Made by a program: the position numbers and the translations under genes
The notes under the pieces: generated by a model
Told to the model about the DNA's origin: nothing
Seen by the model: the letters and a program-made list of their open reading frames with translations, nothing else
Databases searched by the model: none
Source: Amoebophrya sp. A120
Taxonomy: Eukaryota; Sar; Dinophyceae; Syndiniales; Amoebophryaceae
Direction of reading: 5' to 3'
NCBI GenBank assembly: GCA_905178155.1
Contig: CAJINV010000018.1
Coordinates: 1,034,609-1,098,608, forward strand
Length of the DNA: 64,000 bases
Part shown: positions 50,629-63,200 of the stretch, one piece after another
Layout of the letters: each line of letters starts with the position of its first letter
Numbering within the stretch: position 1 is the stretch's first letter

Positions 50629-51289
50629 TTTCTTGACTGATAATTTTCAAATCGAATTCGCAGTTTTAATATATTGCCTTACCTGTCAGCTCTTTTCCCT
50701 ACTGACGTATCTCAAAAATACAAAAATCACGTAGATGCTGTGTCTTCACTTCGCAAGAATAGTTCCTGCTTAGTACTAGAACCTCGATTGGTACTAAACG
50801 TGAGTACCACAGCCTCTCTCGTACTACTACGCTCCACCTCGGCTCAGTACACTTGCGGCATGTACTTGAAAAAGGACATTGAACAGACTGCGCTGAAAAC
50901 TTGCGGTAGTTGTGCTGACATCGTCGACATCAAGCCACAAAAGTTTCTCCAGCTTCATGAGTTGATGTGCAAAGAACCAACGATTCCCCCGACCTCAGGC
51001 TCAGGGATATAATTTGCATGTGTTTCGTATTGCGTCCGAGATGAGCGCTATTGTATCCAGAAGATGTTCCAACAAGCAATGGTCCATGCATGATCTTCTC
51101 GGTGTTTATTGTTCCTCCATCCCGCGTGGTCGGAGTAGCAAGTCGTGTAAGACCGATGTTCGTGAATACGGGAAAGAAGTACAACAACCAAATAAAAGCA
51201 CGATCCACCTATCCGGCGCGGGAGAGATGAACTGGCACTACGAAGCAAGGTCGCTAGTACGATATCACGCATGCCAAACTGCCATCCCC
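50629..51289. other. intergenic, nothing assigned
   Basis: The short gap between the transporter start and the stop of the HAD-like gene. ORFs on both strands resemble nothing. The plus-strand ORF 51014-51589 is mostly antisense to the HAD-like gene. It should contain the transporter's promoter or trans-splice acceptor, but I see no motif. Confidence 0.45.
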
Positions 51290-54200
51290 TCACGCGTTCT
51301 CCAAGGCAGAAATCAAGTATTTTATTTCCACCAAACTCAACCCCGTACCGTGCATGCCCGCGCGTGGCTGGTAAACCGTCACTGTGTTCTCCGCAAGTTC
51401 CAGGTTGCCTTTGTTGTCGTCCAAAAACAGAACTCGCTCGGCGTCTGGAAACGCCGTGGTCGTCGTGCCAAGAGCACCCAGCACTTGCTGCGGAGGTGCT
51501 GGGTGCTGTTGCGAATCATTTTCCAGATTAGCACCGCTGCTTTCCATCGCTACATGCTCTGCCCCTGCTGCGCTCATGCTGTCGAATAGGTTCACGATCT
51601 GCTCCGCCTTGTAGAATCCTTTTGGCCTGTTATTACAGTGAAAAATGCCCCCACCCCCGAACTACTTGGGAGCATTTGTATTGCAAACCTTTCCAAATGA
51701 CACATTCGCCCTCCTGCATCTATCAGCATCACAGGTTTCCAATCGTGAAGAGAGAAAATTTGTATTGCAAAAGACCCCAGCAAGAGCGGCACTTGTCATG
51801 CAAGCGACGCGATACACGCCTAGACTCTGCATAGCATCAGAAAGATTCATACTCCTTTCATGCATGACAAAAAGCTTTCATTTGGAGACTTCGCATCACA
51901 AATTTTTGCAATTTGAGGGGTGGGGGGCACTTTTCTCTGCAATACCTGTGCAACGTGTCCGAGGCGAGAATCCTGGCCTTGCTGTCGTACTGTTTCAGGT
52001 CATATGCATTGCAACTATGTCTGGCCCTGGAAGACAGTAACTTGTGATGCTAAATCTGCATCATGCTGAAATCTGTGTTGCATAAGTGCCAAAAGCTTTC
52101 CACTTTCGACCAAGATAGTAGTAGTAGTAGTACCATTTAACTCCTGGCGGGTGGGCGTTAGAACAGATTTAGCCTCTGCCAATACCTGGGCGTTAGAACA
52201 GATTTAGCCTCTGCCGATGCCCCTAGGTGGAGACGCGGTCCACTTCCTAACTACCACCCGGCTGCACCTGCAAAACCGCTATCGATTGCTTACGCATGGC
52301 TACAGCCAGTGGGCGCTATGTGTGGCTGACCTGCCTTACCATCCAAGCCCGCGAGCAAGGTGGAGTTCCAGTATTGCCTTGATGGGTTAGTCTTACAAAC
52401 TTGCTCGAAGAACTACGCGCGTGGCCGGTTGCGCGCTAAAAAGTATACAGGGGGTCTAATGATCAGACACGGTGATCCTATCACGATGGCGGGCGACCCA
52501 ACGGCGTGTCCCTTTCAGACACGTTTTGCCGATCTTCTTCCCGCACCCTTTTATATGCGTTTCCATAGAAACGGCCCGCGGAGCTCCGCATTCGCAGAGC
52601 CGCCATCGCGCCCGCCCCGGGGGGACCCCTTGGGGAAGGGGGGCGCTGCATTAGCGCAGTCTTTTAAATTAGCAACCCTGGCACCACTTCTTTTATATAG
52701 TTTCTCTTTCTTCTCTTTCTTTTTCTTTTTGCTTCCTAGCGCGTCAGTGCATACGGTTCGCCGGTGCAAGGAGAGGAAAAGCAGCGCCGTGCCTTTACGG
52801 CTGGCGGGAACGAAATGATTAGCATCGCCGCACCCCTCCGGGCTGGCGGGAACGTGTCGAAACGAGGTCCATACGCAGTCTCATCATTTTTTATCGCTCT
52901 TTTCTGTTCCGTTTTGTGTCTACGCTCTTCCCTCTGCACCCGCCAGAACACCCCGCATTTGCCTTTTTCGCCTTGAGCCCCGGTCTGTGTCTTCTTTGCT
53001 CCTTTATTTCATTCACGTATGAGGCCTCTTATTGCCTCTACTTTGCTATCCATTCGTGAATCTCATCCAAAAAAGAATAAACGCACTGCAGTCACTATTT
53101 TCTCTCTCTTCCTTCATTTTCCATCGCTGTTTTCTTTTTCTAGGACTCTATACATTTGGGCTAGTTCTCGCTGCATAGGAGTTTCATACTGCATCCGCCT
53201 CCTCCTCCTCTTCTCCTCCTGCATCCTCTTCTCCTTCTCCCGCTGTTCTTTCTCTTTCTGCATCAATGTCGTGGGGTCATCTGCCATTAATTTCTCGACT
53301 GTGGGGAAGTTAGAGGCCTCCGTCGTTTGCTTCTTTTTTTCGTCTTCGTTTCCACCGTTTTGGTTCGCTTTCTCGTCTTTTTTCTCCACTTTTCTCCGTT
53401 TTTGCTGCTCTTGGTCCGCCTCTTTTTCATCTTGACCTTCCTCCGCCCGCTCCTTATTAATCGCGTCCCTTTTCTCATCCTCCCCCCACGCCACCAGATT
53501 CCGAAAAAATGCTCGCGCTGCCTCTTCTGGACCCTGATCTATGTAGTATCCCTGTCCCATCGCCCCTCTTTTGAACACATATCCTCTCCGAGTGCCTTCA
53601 TATTCTTGCGCCCCGTAGAAGCTTTTTTTTTCTTCCTCTTCTCCGTCTTCGCTGATCCCTTCCCCTTGGTCTCCTTCCCTCCTTCCCCTTTCTTTTTCGT
53701 TTGACTTTCTACCATCGTCTTCTTTATTCGCCTCCTCTACCTCCTGCAACAGTTTCGTCGCTTTTTGGATTATTCTGAATGCCCCCTGCGCCATCTCGTC
53801 ACCAGTTTCCTCTGCTTTCTTCTTCTCTTTCTCGATTAGTCGCAGTATAGTTTCAGAAAGTGTCTCTCCTTCCCTTCTTTCTTCCCCTTTTTCTTCTTGC
53901 TTTCTTTCTACATTTGCCCGGCTACTTTTACTTTGACTGCTTGCAGCGCCACTCTCCTTTCCTGTCCTCTCTGTGTTGGTGCTCTTTTTCGTTTCTTTCT
54001 TCTTTTGAGATTTCGCGCTGTCTTTCTCTCCTAAGCCTCGCTTCATTTCATCACCGTCCCCAGCTTCTACGTTTTCTTTCTTTTTGTCCCCTTCTGTCTC
54101 CTTTTCTTTCATTTTCCTATGTATGTATACCTGCCTTTCTATTTTTGACATTTCCGGCCATTCCCACACCGGTTTCAGTGGAATCCGCTTCGTTCCGAAG

Positions 54201-57200
54201 TCGAACCGCACCCAGTCCGTATACTCATTGTCGTGATTTAGCACGTTCGCCACCCTGAGCGGTATCTCTTCTTTGGTCCCTCCGTCTATATTTCTTGTCG
54301 CTTCCGCTCTGCTTGCAGTTCCTTTTCCCCATCTCGTTACTATAGTTAGGCCCGGGTCCTCACTTTCGGCTTTTTCTATTGTCTCCTGTAGCTCCAAGCC
54401 TATTCCATGCCCTTTTCGTAGTATCCCCCGCGTCTTCTCCCTTAACTCGTGGTAGTCTAGCAGTATAATCTGCACCGCTCCGCCTTCTTTCTTTCTCCTC
54501 TCTGTGACTATTTCTATGGCCCTCATTGCGTTGTTGCAGTATGCCGCGAAAGTCTTTTCCTCTGTTCTTATTTCAGTCTTTAAGTGCTCCACTTTTGTCT
54601 CTATCGTCCTCAGGTGTGTCTCCGTCCTTTCACTTGCCTCTTGTACTGTGACTGTTGTACTTCTTTCCTGTCCGGCATGCTTCACCCATATTTTTTGCAT
54701 CCTATCGCTCTGCCCTTTCTTCCCGAGGCCTCCTTTTCTGTTCCTGCTGACTACCAAACCCGCGCTCCCCCTGTGTGTATACTGATCCTCTACCCTTGGG
54801 GGACCCCGCGCGCTTCTCTCCTTCACGATCCCCACTGCACGCAGGTCGCTTCCCGGCGATAGCCTAACTGTCGCGCCATCCTTCAGCGCCCGCAGCAGTG
54901 CTATGTCGGCTTCTTTTCTTTTCAGCATTTTTCGTTCTTCTGTTTTCGGGATGCCCGCCTTTGCTTCGCCTACTACCTTTACTGGCGTCGTTGCTAATGG
55001 TGCGAACAAGGCCGGGTCTGTTAGGTAGTTTGCCTGCGCCGTTGCGCGTAGCGTTTTCAGTCCCATCGTGTACGGGTCAGCTAGTCCGAGTAAATTCATC
55101 CCGAACACTACCCTATAGAATGTCTCCGCCGTTGTTTCTGTTCTGGCCATCAGCTCTTCCACTGCCTCCGTTGTCATTCCCAGTGTTTCAGCTATTGTCA
55201 GCGCCATTTCGCCCATCAATTCCGCCCAGTCTCCTAGGTCGAAATATAAACGCATCACTGGCAGGAAGTATATCATTGCCGACACAAAGAAAACCCGCAC
55301 TACCCACGTGAGTTCCTCGCCGTTAAGCCTTCCCCTTTTCGCCATTACTTGGCACGCCAAGTGTTGCCCTATCCCTATACTTTGTCTGACCTGCCCCCTC
55401 AGGGCCTTGGCTTGTTCCGTTTTGTCTTTCGGCACTATTTTGATCCCCAGAATCTTCAGAAATGTCTTTTCCTCGAACAGAATCCCGAAAGGCTGGAAAG
55501 CCTGTCGGATCACGTTTACCTTCAGCGGGTCTTCTATCGACGTTGCAACTTCGCACTTCTGTGGTGCCAAAAATTGTCCTTCAGTTGCGTAGATTTCCTC
55601 ATATGCCCAGCTTGCTGCTTTGAGCGCGCGCGCTACTATTTTTATATCTTCGATAAAGAACTTTATTACAACTGTGCCGTCGTCCACGTATTGCACGCAT
55701 AGGGTCCATCTTCTTTTCCCGTCTCCGGGGAGTGTTCCGGAGTAGTATCGAGTCTCCGCCCTTTTTCCTTTCTCATTCACCTTTCTTTTTCCCTGCTCTG
55801 TCGTTACCTTCTCTCCCTTTCTGTATCCCGTGACTACTGGCGGGGCTTCTTTAAGGTAGATCTCGTCGACTTCTTCTCACTCTTACATTGTAATCGGGGA
55901 AAGTTGTATCGATATCGCCCCCCTTGTAAAGCCTTTTAATCCTCGTTCTCATCTTGGCTTCTGCTGCTTTTAGCCTTTCCTCTTCCGCCCTACCGTCTTC
56001 ATTGAAGATTTCTTCGAGGAACTCCGCGATTATTTCTACTCCTGGGAGGAAAATCAGGGTCCCCGCTAACATCGTTTCTACTGCGCCCTGAATGAGTTCG
56101 CGATGTCTTAGCACGTGTCCGTAACAATCCCCGTCTCTGATCCATAAGTCCTTCGTCCACGCTGTTACTATTATCAACTTTATGAAACACGGGTGCAGTT
56201 TTGCAGCTCTGTATGCTGCTACTGCCCTCGGTAGCCCTATATTGTTGAAATAGTTTGACGCATCTAGCCCAAAGACTACCGCTTCCTTTCTTCTTTTCTC
56301 TTGCCCATTGCCTCCCTCCTTTCTTTCGTCCGGTGTTTCCGCTTCGCCCCTCTCTTCCCCCTCGTGACATGTCTCCAGGACCTGCAGCGCTGTGGCTTGG
56401 CAGCTTGCTCCTGGTTTTGATGCTGATCCGCATCGGGTAAATGCGTCATTTTTGTCGGCTACCCGCGCCATTTCATATACCACTACGCTCAGCAACACCC
56501 TCACTATCGCTGTCCCCTGTATCACGGTCCGGATTTTTTCTATTGCCGTTGTTGCTGCTGTTTGTTTTTTCAACAGCTCCACCTGCACCGCATTGAGGTG
56601 CTCCTCCAGGAGCTTCGGCCCCTTTCCCTCGTTTCGTTTCATCTCATACTCCTCCACTTCTTTTAAAAACCTATTAAACGCCTCTGCTAACACTTGGTAT
56701 TGTTCTGGTGTGAGGGCGCGGTATATTCCTTGTCTGAGTCCATCCATGCCTGCTGCTTCACTGTTTAACTTTGAGACGTGTGCTTGTAATTGTGGCCCCG
56801 TAAATCGTATGCTCTTTACTTCTTTACATGCTTGCGTGAGCTGTCGTAGCGCTTTTTCGAGCTCTTTTCCGTCATATGTGTGCTTTTTGTCATTTTGCTT
56901 TCTCACGAATTCACACTTGAGGAGGTGGCTACTCGCTATCCTTTCTGTCGCTGCTTCCACCCCTTGCACTAGTGTGCCGCCTACTGTTACTTCCTTCGCC
57001 TCCCCCATCGGCATTCCTCTGCCTACCCCGCACACAGCTTCTTTTACCTTTCTAGCCGTCTCATAAACCGCTTTCTCGTTTTTCTCTTCCTTTTTTGGCT
57101 TTTCTGCGAATGACGCCAGCCAGGCCTTTTCCATTTCGTCCTGTTTCAACTTCTGCTCCTGTCGTCGTGCGGTTTCCTCGTCCTTCTCCTCTTTCTCTTG

Positions 57201-60200
57201 CGTTTTTCGCTCATCTTTTTTCTTCTTCTGCCAATATTCGTAATTCGCGTCCTGTTTCGGTACTTCTTTGAGTTTCAGCACGCCTGCCTCGCCTAGCTTC
57301 TCCATCAGCCATTTTTGCATCCCTAGCATGCTCCTGCGATTTTCTGGCACCGTCCCTGCTTTTTCCATCACCTGCTGTAGTCTTTCTAACGTCACCGACT
57401 TTCTCGGCCATTTCACCAGCTGCGTGACAGGGTTTTTCTTCTGAAGTCTTTCTTTCCCTTTTATGATCTCAATTCGCTGCCTTGAGCTTTCAACTGTCGG
57501 CACCATCAGCGTATAGCGCGCATTAAGTTTCCACCTCTTTTGCTCTTTTTCTTTCTTCTGTTTTTGTTCTTCTGTGGGCTTCTCGGGCTCTGGGATCCAC
57601 ACTATGTCTGCTAGCAGAGCTACGTGGTCCGACTCCTCTTCTTTATTCTCCCCCTCTACCTCCTTATCTTCTCCGTTTTCCTCTTTTACTGTCCGCGGTA
57701 TTTGAATTCTTTCACAGGTCTTCGCCACAACTTTTGCCCTTTTTTCCGCTATCGCTACTATATCGATCGTTGTCGGATTTTCCGGGTTTCGGAAGCATGT
57801 CGGGCCTCCTGTTGTAAGTGTTTCAGCGTGTTTGTTGAAAATCTTCTGTATCGGTTCTATTATTTCGCTGAAGTAAACTTTTTGCACTCCTGTCCGCTCC
57901 CTCTCAAATTTCACCTTTCCCCTTTCATCAATTTGATACTGACAGTTTAGGTCTCCCGCCAGTATGGCTATTCCTGCTTCTTCTATCATCTTTTCGAGTT
58001 CTGAAGTCATTTCTTGCATTTGTTTCCTTATGTGTGCTACCTCCTCGCTGTCCTTCGGTGTGTCCTTTGCCGGTCTCCGATAGAACGCGACCACTAGCAT
58101 TCCTCTTTCGTCCTCTGCTGCGATCATCCATAAAAGTATATCCTCCTTGTCTGTCACATCTCTCTGGAAGAATGCGCCCCCCCTTTCCCTTCGAAAAATC
58201 TCCTTTCTCATTGTCTTTTTTGGTAGCTTCTTCGTTTCGTCTGTGTATACGATTCCTACCGCTCCCGAGTTCATCTCTGACGCCACGCCTTTCATGTCTG
58301 TGGCGGCTGCGAAGTATATTCCTGGCCTCCCCTCTAGTCCTAATCTCTTCATCTCCTCTTCTACATGTTTGAACGCTGCCTGATCTTGTGTCAGCGCGGC
58401 GGTCTTCAACTCGGCGCAGCTCGCCCCTGTAATTTTTGGCGCTATGTCTCTGTAAGCTTTCACTAGACTAATCGCATTCAGACGCTTAACCCCGTTAATA
58501 TTCCAGAACATATGTCGCTCTCTTCTTAAATCATCTTGCCCGTCATTTCTTTCTTTTTTCTCTTCTTCCCCCATTTCTTCTTGCATTTCTCCCCTCCATA
58601 TCCCGTCTGGCTCCTCTTCATTATCATTGCGCTCTTCTTTTTCCTCCTCCATCTCACCTTCCCTCTGTTCTGTGTCCGTCCTCCTTGTGCTGTCTTCTCT
58701 TCCTTCCGGGGTTTCCCGCGGTAGCAGGCTTTCCTGCCGTTTTCTATCATCATCTCCCTCGTTCTCGTCCATCTTGTCTTTGTTTTCTTACTGTTTTTGA
58801 CTATCGGGACCGACTGCTCATTCTATTGCTACGCTAGCTGTACACTATCCAAACTTGAGCCAAAATGGCTACGGATTTCTCATGCAGGACAGGCATGACA
58901 GAGGCCTCGCAGAGTTTGTCATGCTAGGCCCCGCATTTCAGACCTCATGGGTCATGGAAAATCTGCATGACAAGTTGCATTCTTCCAGACCCAGACATAG
59001 TTGCATTTGATAGGTCAAAGTGCGTGTTCAACGGGGTCAGAAAAGGAGAGTTGGAGTGGGTGGACGCGCTGAAGGCAGATTCGTAATCCGACTGCGTTTT
59101 GGACAGCAGCTGCACGGGATAGTTGTGCTTGCTCCGGGGGCCATTGGTAACATTACTACCTCCATGCGTCATCGCGTTGTTCGGCGAGCTGCCGGACGCG
59201 CCGCTTTTGACGCTGCCGAGGGGGGAGGGCGGAGGCCGCTTATTTTTGTTCCCCGCTGTATGCGCAGCTCCCGGCGTTGTCGCGTGTTCGTCTGGAAGCA
59301 GGAGATCCATCGGGTTGTTGGTGTAGTGCTTTCCGCCAGATGAACCATTTCCCGTTGTAGTAACCACCGCTCCTGCCATCGGCGTGTATATCACACAGAA
59401 AAAAGCTGGCAGGGCATATCTGTAATGCCAAAATAAATACACAGAAAAACCTGCATTGCGTATCCGAAACAGCATTCTATGGGGCCACCTATGACAATTT
59501 TTTTTGTGTATTTATTTTTGCATTACAAATATGCCCTGCCAGCTTTTTTCTCTGGGATAGTGTAAAACGGCCGCGCATCGGCCTGTTCCGGTTGCTTTTC
59601 TGTGCAAAAGTGTCGTACTCGTAGTAATCGTAGTACTGCATTACAAATTTGCTTCTTAAGTCAAATCTGCATTACAAATTTGATTTCTCATGCTGAGAAA
59701 ATTTGTCATGCGATTTATACTAGTACGATAGTTTTGCAAAGCATAGTTGCATCAGATCGGGTGCCGCTGGCGCTGCTGCTGTGTCTATCAGGAGCATCTG
59801 GGGCTGGATGGCCAGCGGGGCAGACACGCTCATGTTCAGTAGGTTATTGTTGTTCGCCGTCGTGCTCATGCTTTGAAACAGCATGTCCTGATCGTCATCC
59901 GCATAATTGGTTGGTGGTGCAGCAATGTTGTGATCCAGCACCGGCGCAGGTCCTCCAGGTGGAGGACGATCCGCAGTTACCATACCACTACCCGTGGTGG
60001 ACATCGTTGCATCCCCGTCAGCATCAAACAGCGGGTGGTTGCTGGGTGTGCGGACTTCTTCCCTGTGATTCTCGCGCTGCTGCACGGGAGTTGCAACAAG
60101 CCTGGTGCTTGGAGGAACGGCAGCCGATGTTGCAAACGAACCTGTACTTGATGTTGCTGCTGCCCCACCAGATGAAGTGGATCCGTTCTCGAAAAACTTC

Positions 60201-63200
60201 AACAAGCCGACGTTTTTCAGCGCGATTTTTATCCGGGCTTCCCTCCCCCGGGAAAGAATCCAAAACTGCTTCCTCTTCTGCTGTAGCTTCGTAAACAGTT
60301 CGTGCAGCAGCATCACCCGCTCCTGCCCCCCGAACTCTTTCGCAGTGACTTCCTCGATGCTGTCAAGGGTAAACTTGTTCGGGTTCGCGTGCTCGGGGAC
60401 CGGCGAGCTCTGCAGCTCGGGCAGGTCGTTGTCCAGCTGCAAGGGCTGCATGTTTTCGCGCCGCCGGGACTTCCGGTCGGAGGAGGCGGAGAGCATGTAG
60501 TTGCCCATCCCTGTGTTAGGAGTAGCGCTATTATAATCCCCGGCCGGTCCCAACATGGAGGACGATGTGGCATTGTTCCAACCTCCGGGCTGCTGGTCCA
60601 GCTGCGCGGCCGCATTGAAGTTCTCATAGTGCAGATCGGTCGCGGTTTGCCGCTGGCCCAGCTATGCATTGCAAATATACATGTTCTTTGGGACTGACCG
60701 TTCTTCAGGCACATTTTGCATGACACTCATCATGTCTGTGATGCATGTTGACCTCGCATCTTCACAGAAAGTTCTGCGAGAATTTTCCTGATCATGCCTA
60801 TACCGCATCAGAAGTTTTTAGGCCCTCATCTCCACGAAGCAAAAACTAGAGTTTCCTTGCTGCTCATGCATCAATACAAACTTTTGTAGAATTTAAATGC
60901 AGCATCACAAGTAGTTGCACACTTCCCGACGACGTCGACGTCCTCTAGGGTGGATATTTGCAATGCATACCAGCATTACCGAGCTGATCAGATTGTCAAA
61001 ATCGAAGATGTAGTAGTCGTAGGTTTGTTGCTATCGTACGAAAGAAGTGTTTCACTGTAAGGATTTTGCAAGTTTTGCATTACAAGTTCGTTACACATGA
61101 CCAAGAAAACTTGCCATGCGTGCTTCCTAAGGGAAAACACGTTGAAAAACCCAGTGTCTTGCATGTGTAGCAAGACAAATAGTTGTGTGCTCCATTCTGT
61201 GCATCACAAGTTCACAGTGAAACAGCTTTTTCGTGCGATAGTTGCTGCAGCGTGTGGAAATCGGAGTAGTTACAGGACATCCCACCTAAGGACATGGACA
61301 TCTATGGAACTGTCAGGATCGAAATTGACAAAGTCGAAAAATTTGTGATGCACAAAATCGATGTCAGTTAGAGCCTCAGTTTCCAAGTGGCGCATGACAA
61401 ATTTCGGGAGCAGCCACATCCAGTCTGTCATGCTGTTTGGGCAAAGGAGACTGCTCCTGTCATGCTACTCTGGCAGCGCGTTGCATACCCCTAAACAGGC
61501 TTACAGTCGGTCCTCTTTGCCTGCTCCCCAATACAGGCCTCCAGTGCCCTACATTTTACGCATCACAAATTTTCGACTTTGTCGATTTCGATCCTGACGC
61601 ATCCATAACATCGACATCCTGAGTAAACACGTCCCCACCCCAGAGTTCTATGTAAAAATGCAGCGTTGCACTACTTACGCGAAGATTTGTCCTGTGGATC
61701 TCTATGAGACTCATTTGCAGCCGTGTTTTCGAATTTGTAATGCTGTATAACAGCAGGACATGGAGGTGGCTGCACTTGCTCAACCGCACTGCAATAAAGA
61801 CAGTAACTTGTCATGCGCAGCAGCCCAGACTTCTCGACTTGCGTTGCAAAGTTCCCAACATGATGAGCATGGGGTGGAGACGCTTTTACATATGATAATC
61901 GACGAAAGACTGACCTTTGAGTGGTGTGTCGTGCTGAAAGCGCCGAAGGTCTGTCCACCGATATTCTGCGAAGTTGTAGACTGCTTGCTGTTCAGATTGT
62001 GCCCCCCAACGCCACCGCTGACCGGGGTATCCTGAGTAAAAACGTACCCACACCAGAGTCAGGATGGGGATTTTGCAACACAAACCTAGGAGTTTTGTGA
62101 GTCACGCATGACAAGTTGCACTATGCAGTGTAGTGCAGGTTAGCAAGTGCAGCCGCATCACAGATTCATCTGCTCATCGTGTTCATAGAGTCACAAATTC
62201 CAAAACACGACTGGAAATGGCCCTCATGGGGATGCGCATTACAAGTCTTCCTGTCTTTGCAAATCTGCATCACAGCTCTGGCGTGGGTACGTTTTTACTC
62301 AGGATACGGGGAGAGGGAAACTTCCGAAGTGCTGTTGGCGGTGTCGCCGTATGAAAGTGCACAACTTCTCCACGTTCTGATTTCTCATGCAAAATACCAA
62401 CTCCACGCTCATGCAAAATACCAACTCCACGCTTCCCCTCCTATCACTATTATGCATGACAAGTTCATCTGGCAGCCCAAATAGAAGTACAATCTGTCAT
62501 GCAAAACCTGCATATTAATTCCTGCTAACGATTGCATTGCTGCTCCTGCAATACAAATGAGGGGGGACGAGGTTGTGCACTGTGATACGTCGCTCGGATT
62601 GTTTACTAGCCGGTTCGATGTCGAGGTACCTCCGCCCCGCGAACTTGGCGACGAGGGAACATGGATGTCCAGCGAAAGCCGTTTCCGCCCGTTGCTCGTC
62701 GTGGCGGGCGCAGAGAGGTTGAGGTTCGATTTTTTCCTTGGGCTCGAGCTACTGGCCGCGGCGGCGGAGTTGCCCGTCAAAGTCGTAGCATTGTTGTACG
62801 CGGACGCAGCTCCTTGTGCTGGTCCACCGTCATCGTGGACCACCTGCAGCGGATCTACCCGCCCGTTTATCGCAGTTCCTCCTGGTCCTCCTGCACTCAT
62901 GTCTTCGTCGGACGAATTGGAGGAAGACATGCCAGGAATGAACGCGTCACTCTGTTGTTGTAGCTTCTGGCGCGGTATCCTGTGCAAAGGTATCGCACTC
63001 GTAGTAATCGCAGTCATGCATTACAAATCTCCTTCCCAAGGCAAATCAGCATGACAAATTCCATTTGTAATGCTGAGCGAATTTGTATTGCAATTACTAC
63101 TAGTACGATACTTTTGCAGTGCATATGCGGTTGTTCCGCTTCATCCGGACGACCCTCTTGGTCCTGCTGCTGCAACATGATTTTCGCGGCAGGAACAAAT

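Larger units (their letters stand above)
52115..58875 (-). mobile_element. EEP-RT LINE retrotransposon with a spliced leader at its 5' end
   Basis: On the minus strand it runs from the spliced leader (58875-58854) through an 80-nt leader, ORF 58772-55851, ORF 55780-53114, a long 3' UTR with two 35-bp units (about 52152-52219), and a (TAC)n tail at about 52130-52116. It is inserted in a family-A introner. No clean target duplication is visible, and about 11 bp of the introner (between GACCAAG and TTTCTC) seem to be missing. Confidence 0.93.
52003..59012. mobile_element. composite family-A introner (7 kb) containing a LINE
   Basis: Left end TATGCATTGCAACTATGTCT at 52003 and right end AGACATAGTTGCATTTGATA at 59012. 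The duplication GGTCA is exact at 51998-52002 and 59013-59017, although the ends are 7 kb apart. Family-A internal sequence is present up to about 52114 and from 58876; the LINE fills the middle. Removal joins LNTHFDL to KQYDSKARIL in frame. Confidence 0.94.

Noticed and set aside
51014-51589. 191-codon plus-strand ORF
   Set aside because: It mostly overlaps, antisense, the exon encoding HAD motif IV; no recognisable motif.
53019-58724. Many plus-strand ORFs rich in Phe/Ser/Pro across the LINE
   Set aside because: They are antisense shadows of the Lys/Glu-rich LINE ORFs.
58854-58875. LINE inserted into a spliced-leader RNA gene
   Set aside because: Only the 22-nt exon is present, with no SL intron or Sm site. 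The flank is family-A introner sequence, so the SL came with the LINE.
2213-63125. Repeated GCATGACAA words taken as a CRISPR-like array
   Set aside because: Copies are degenerate, in both orientations, irregularly spaced and confined to introners of a eukaryotic genome.
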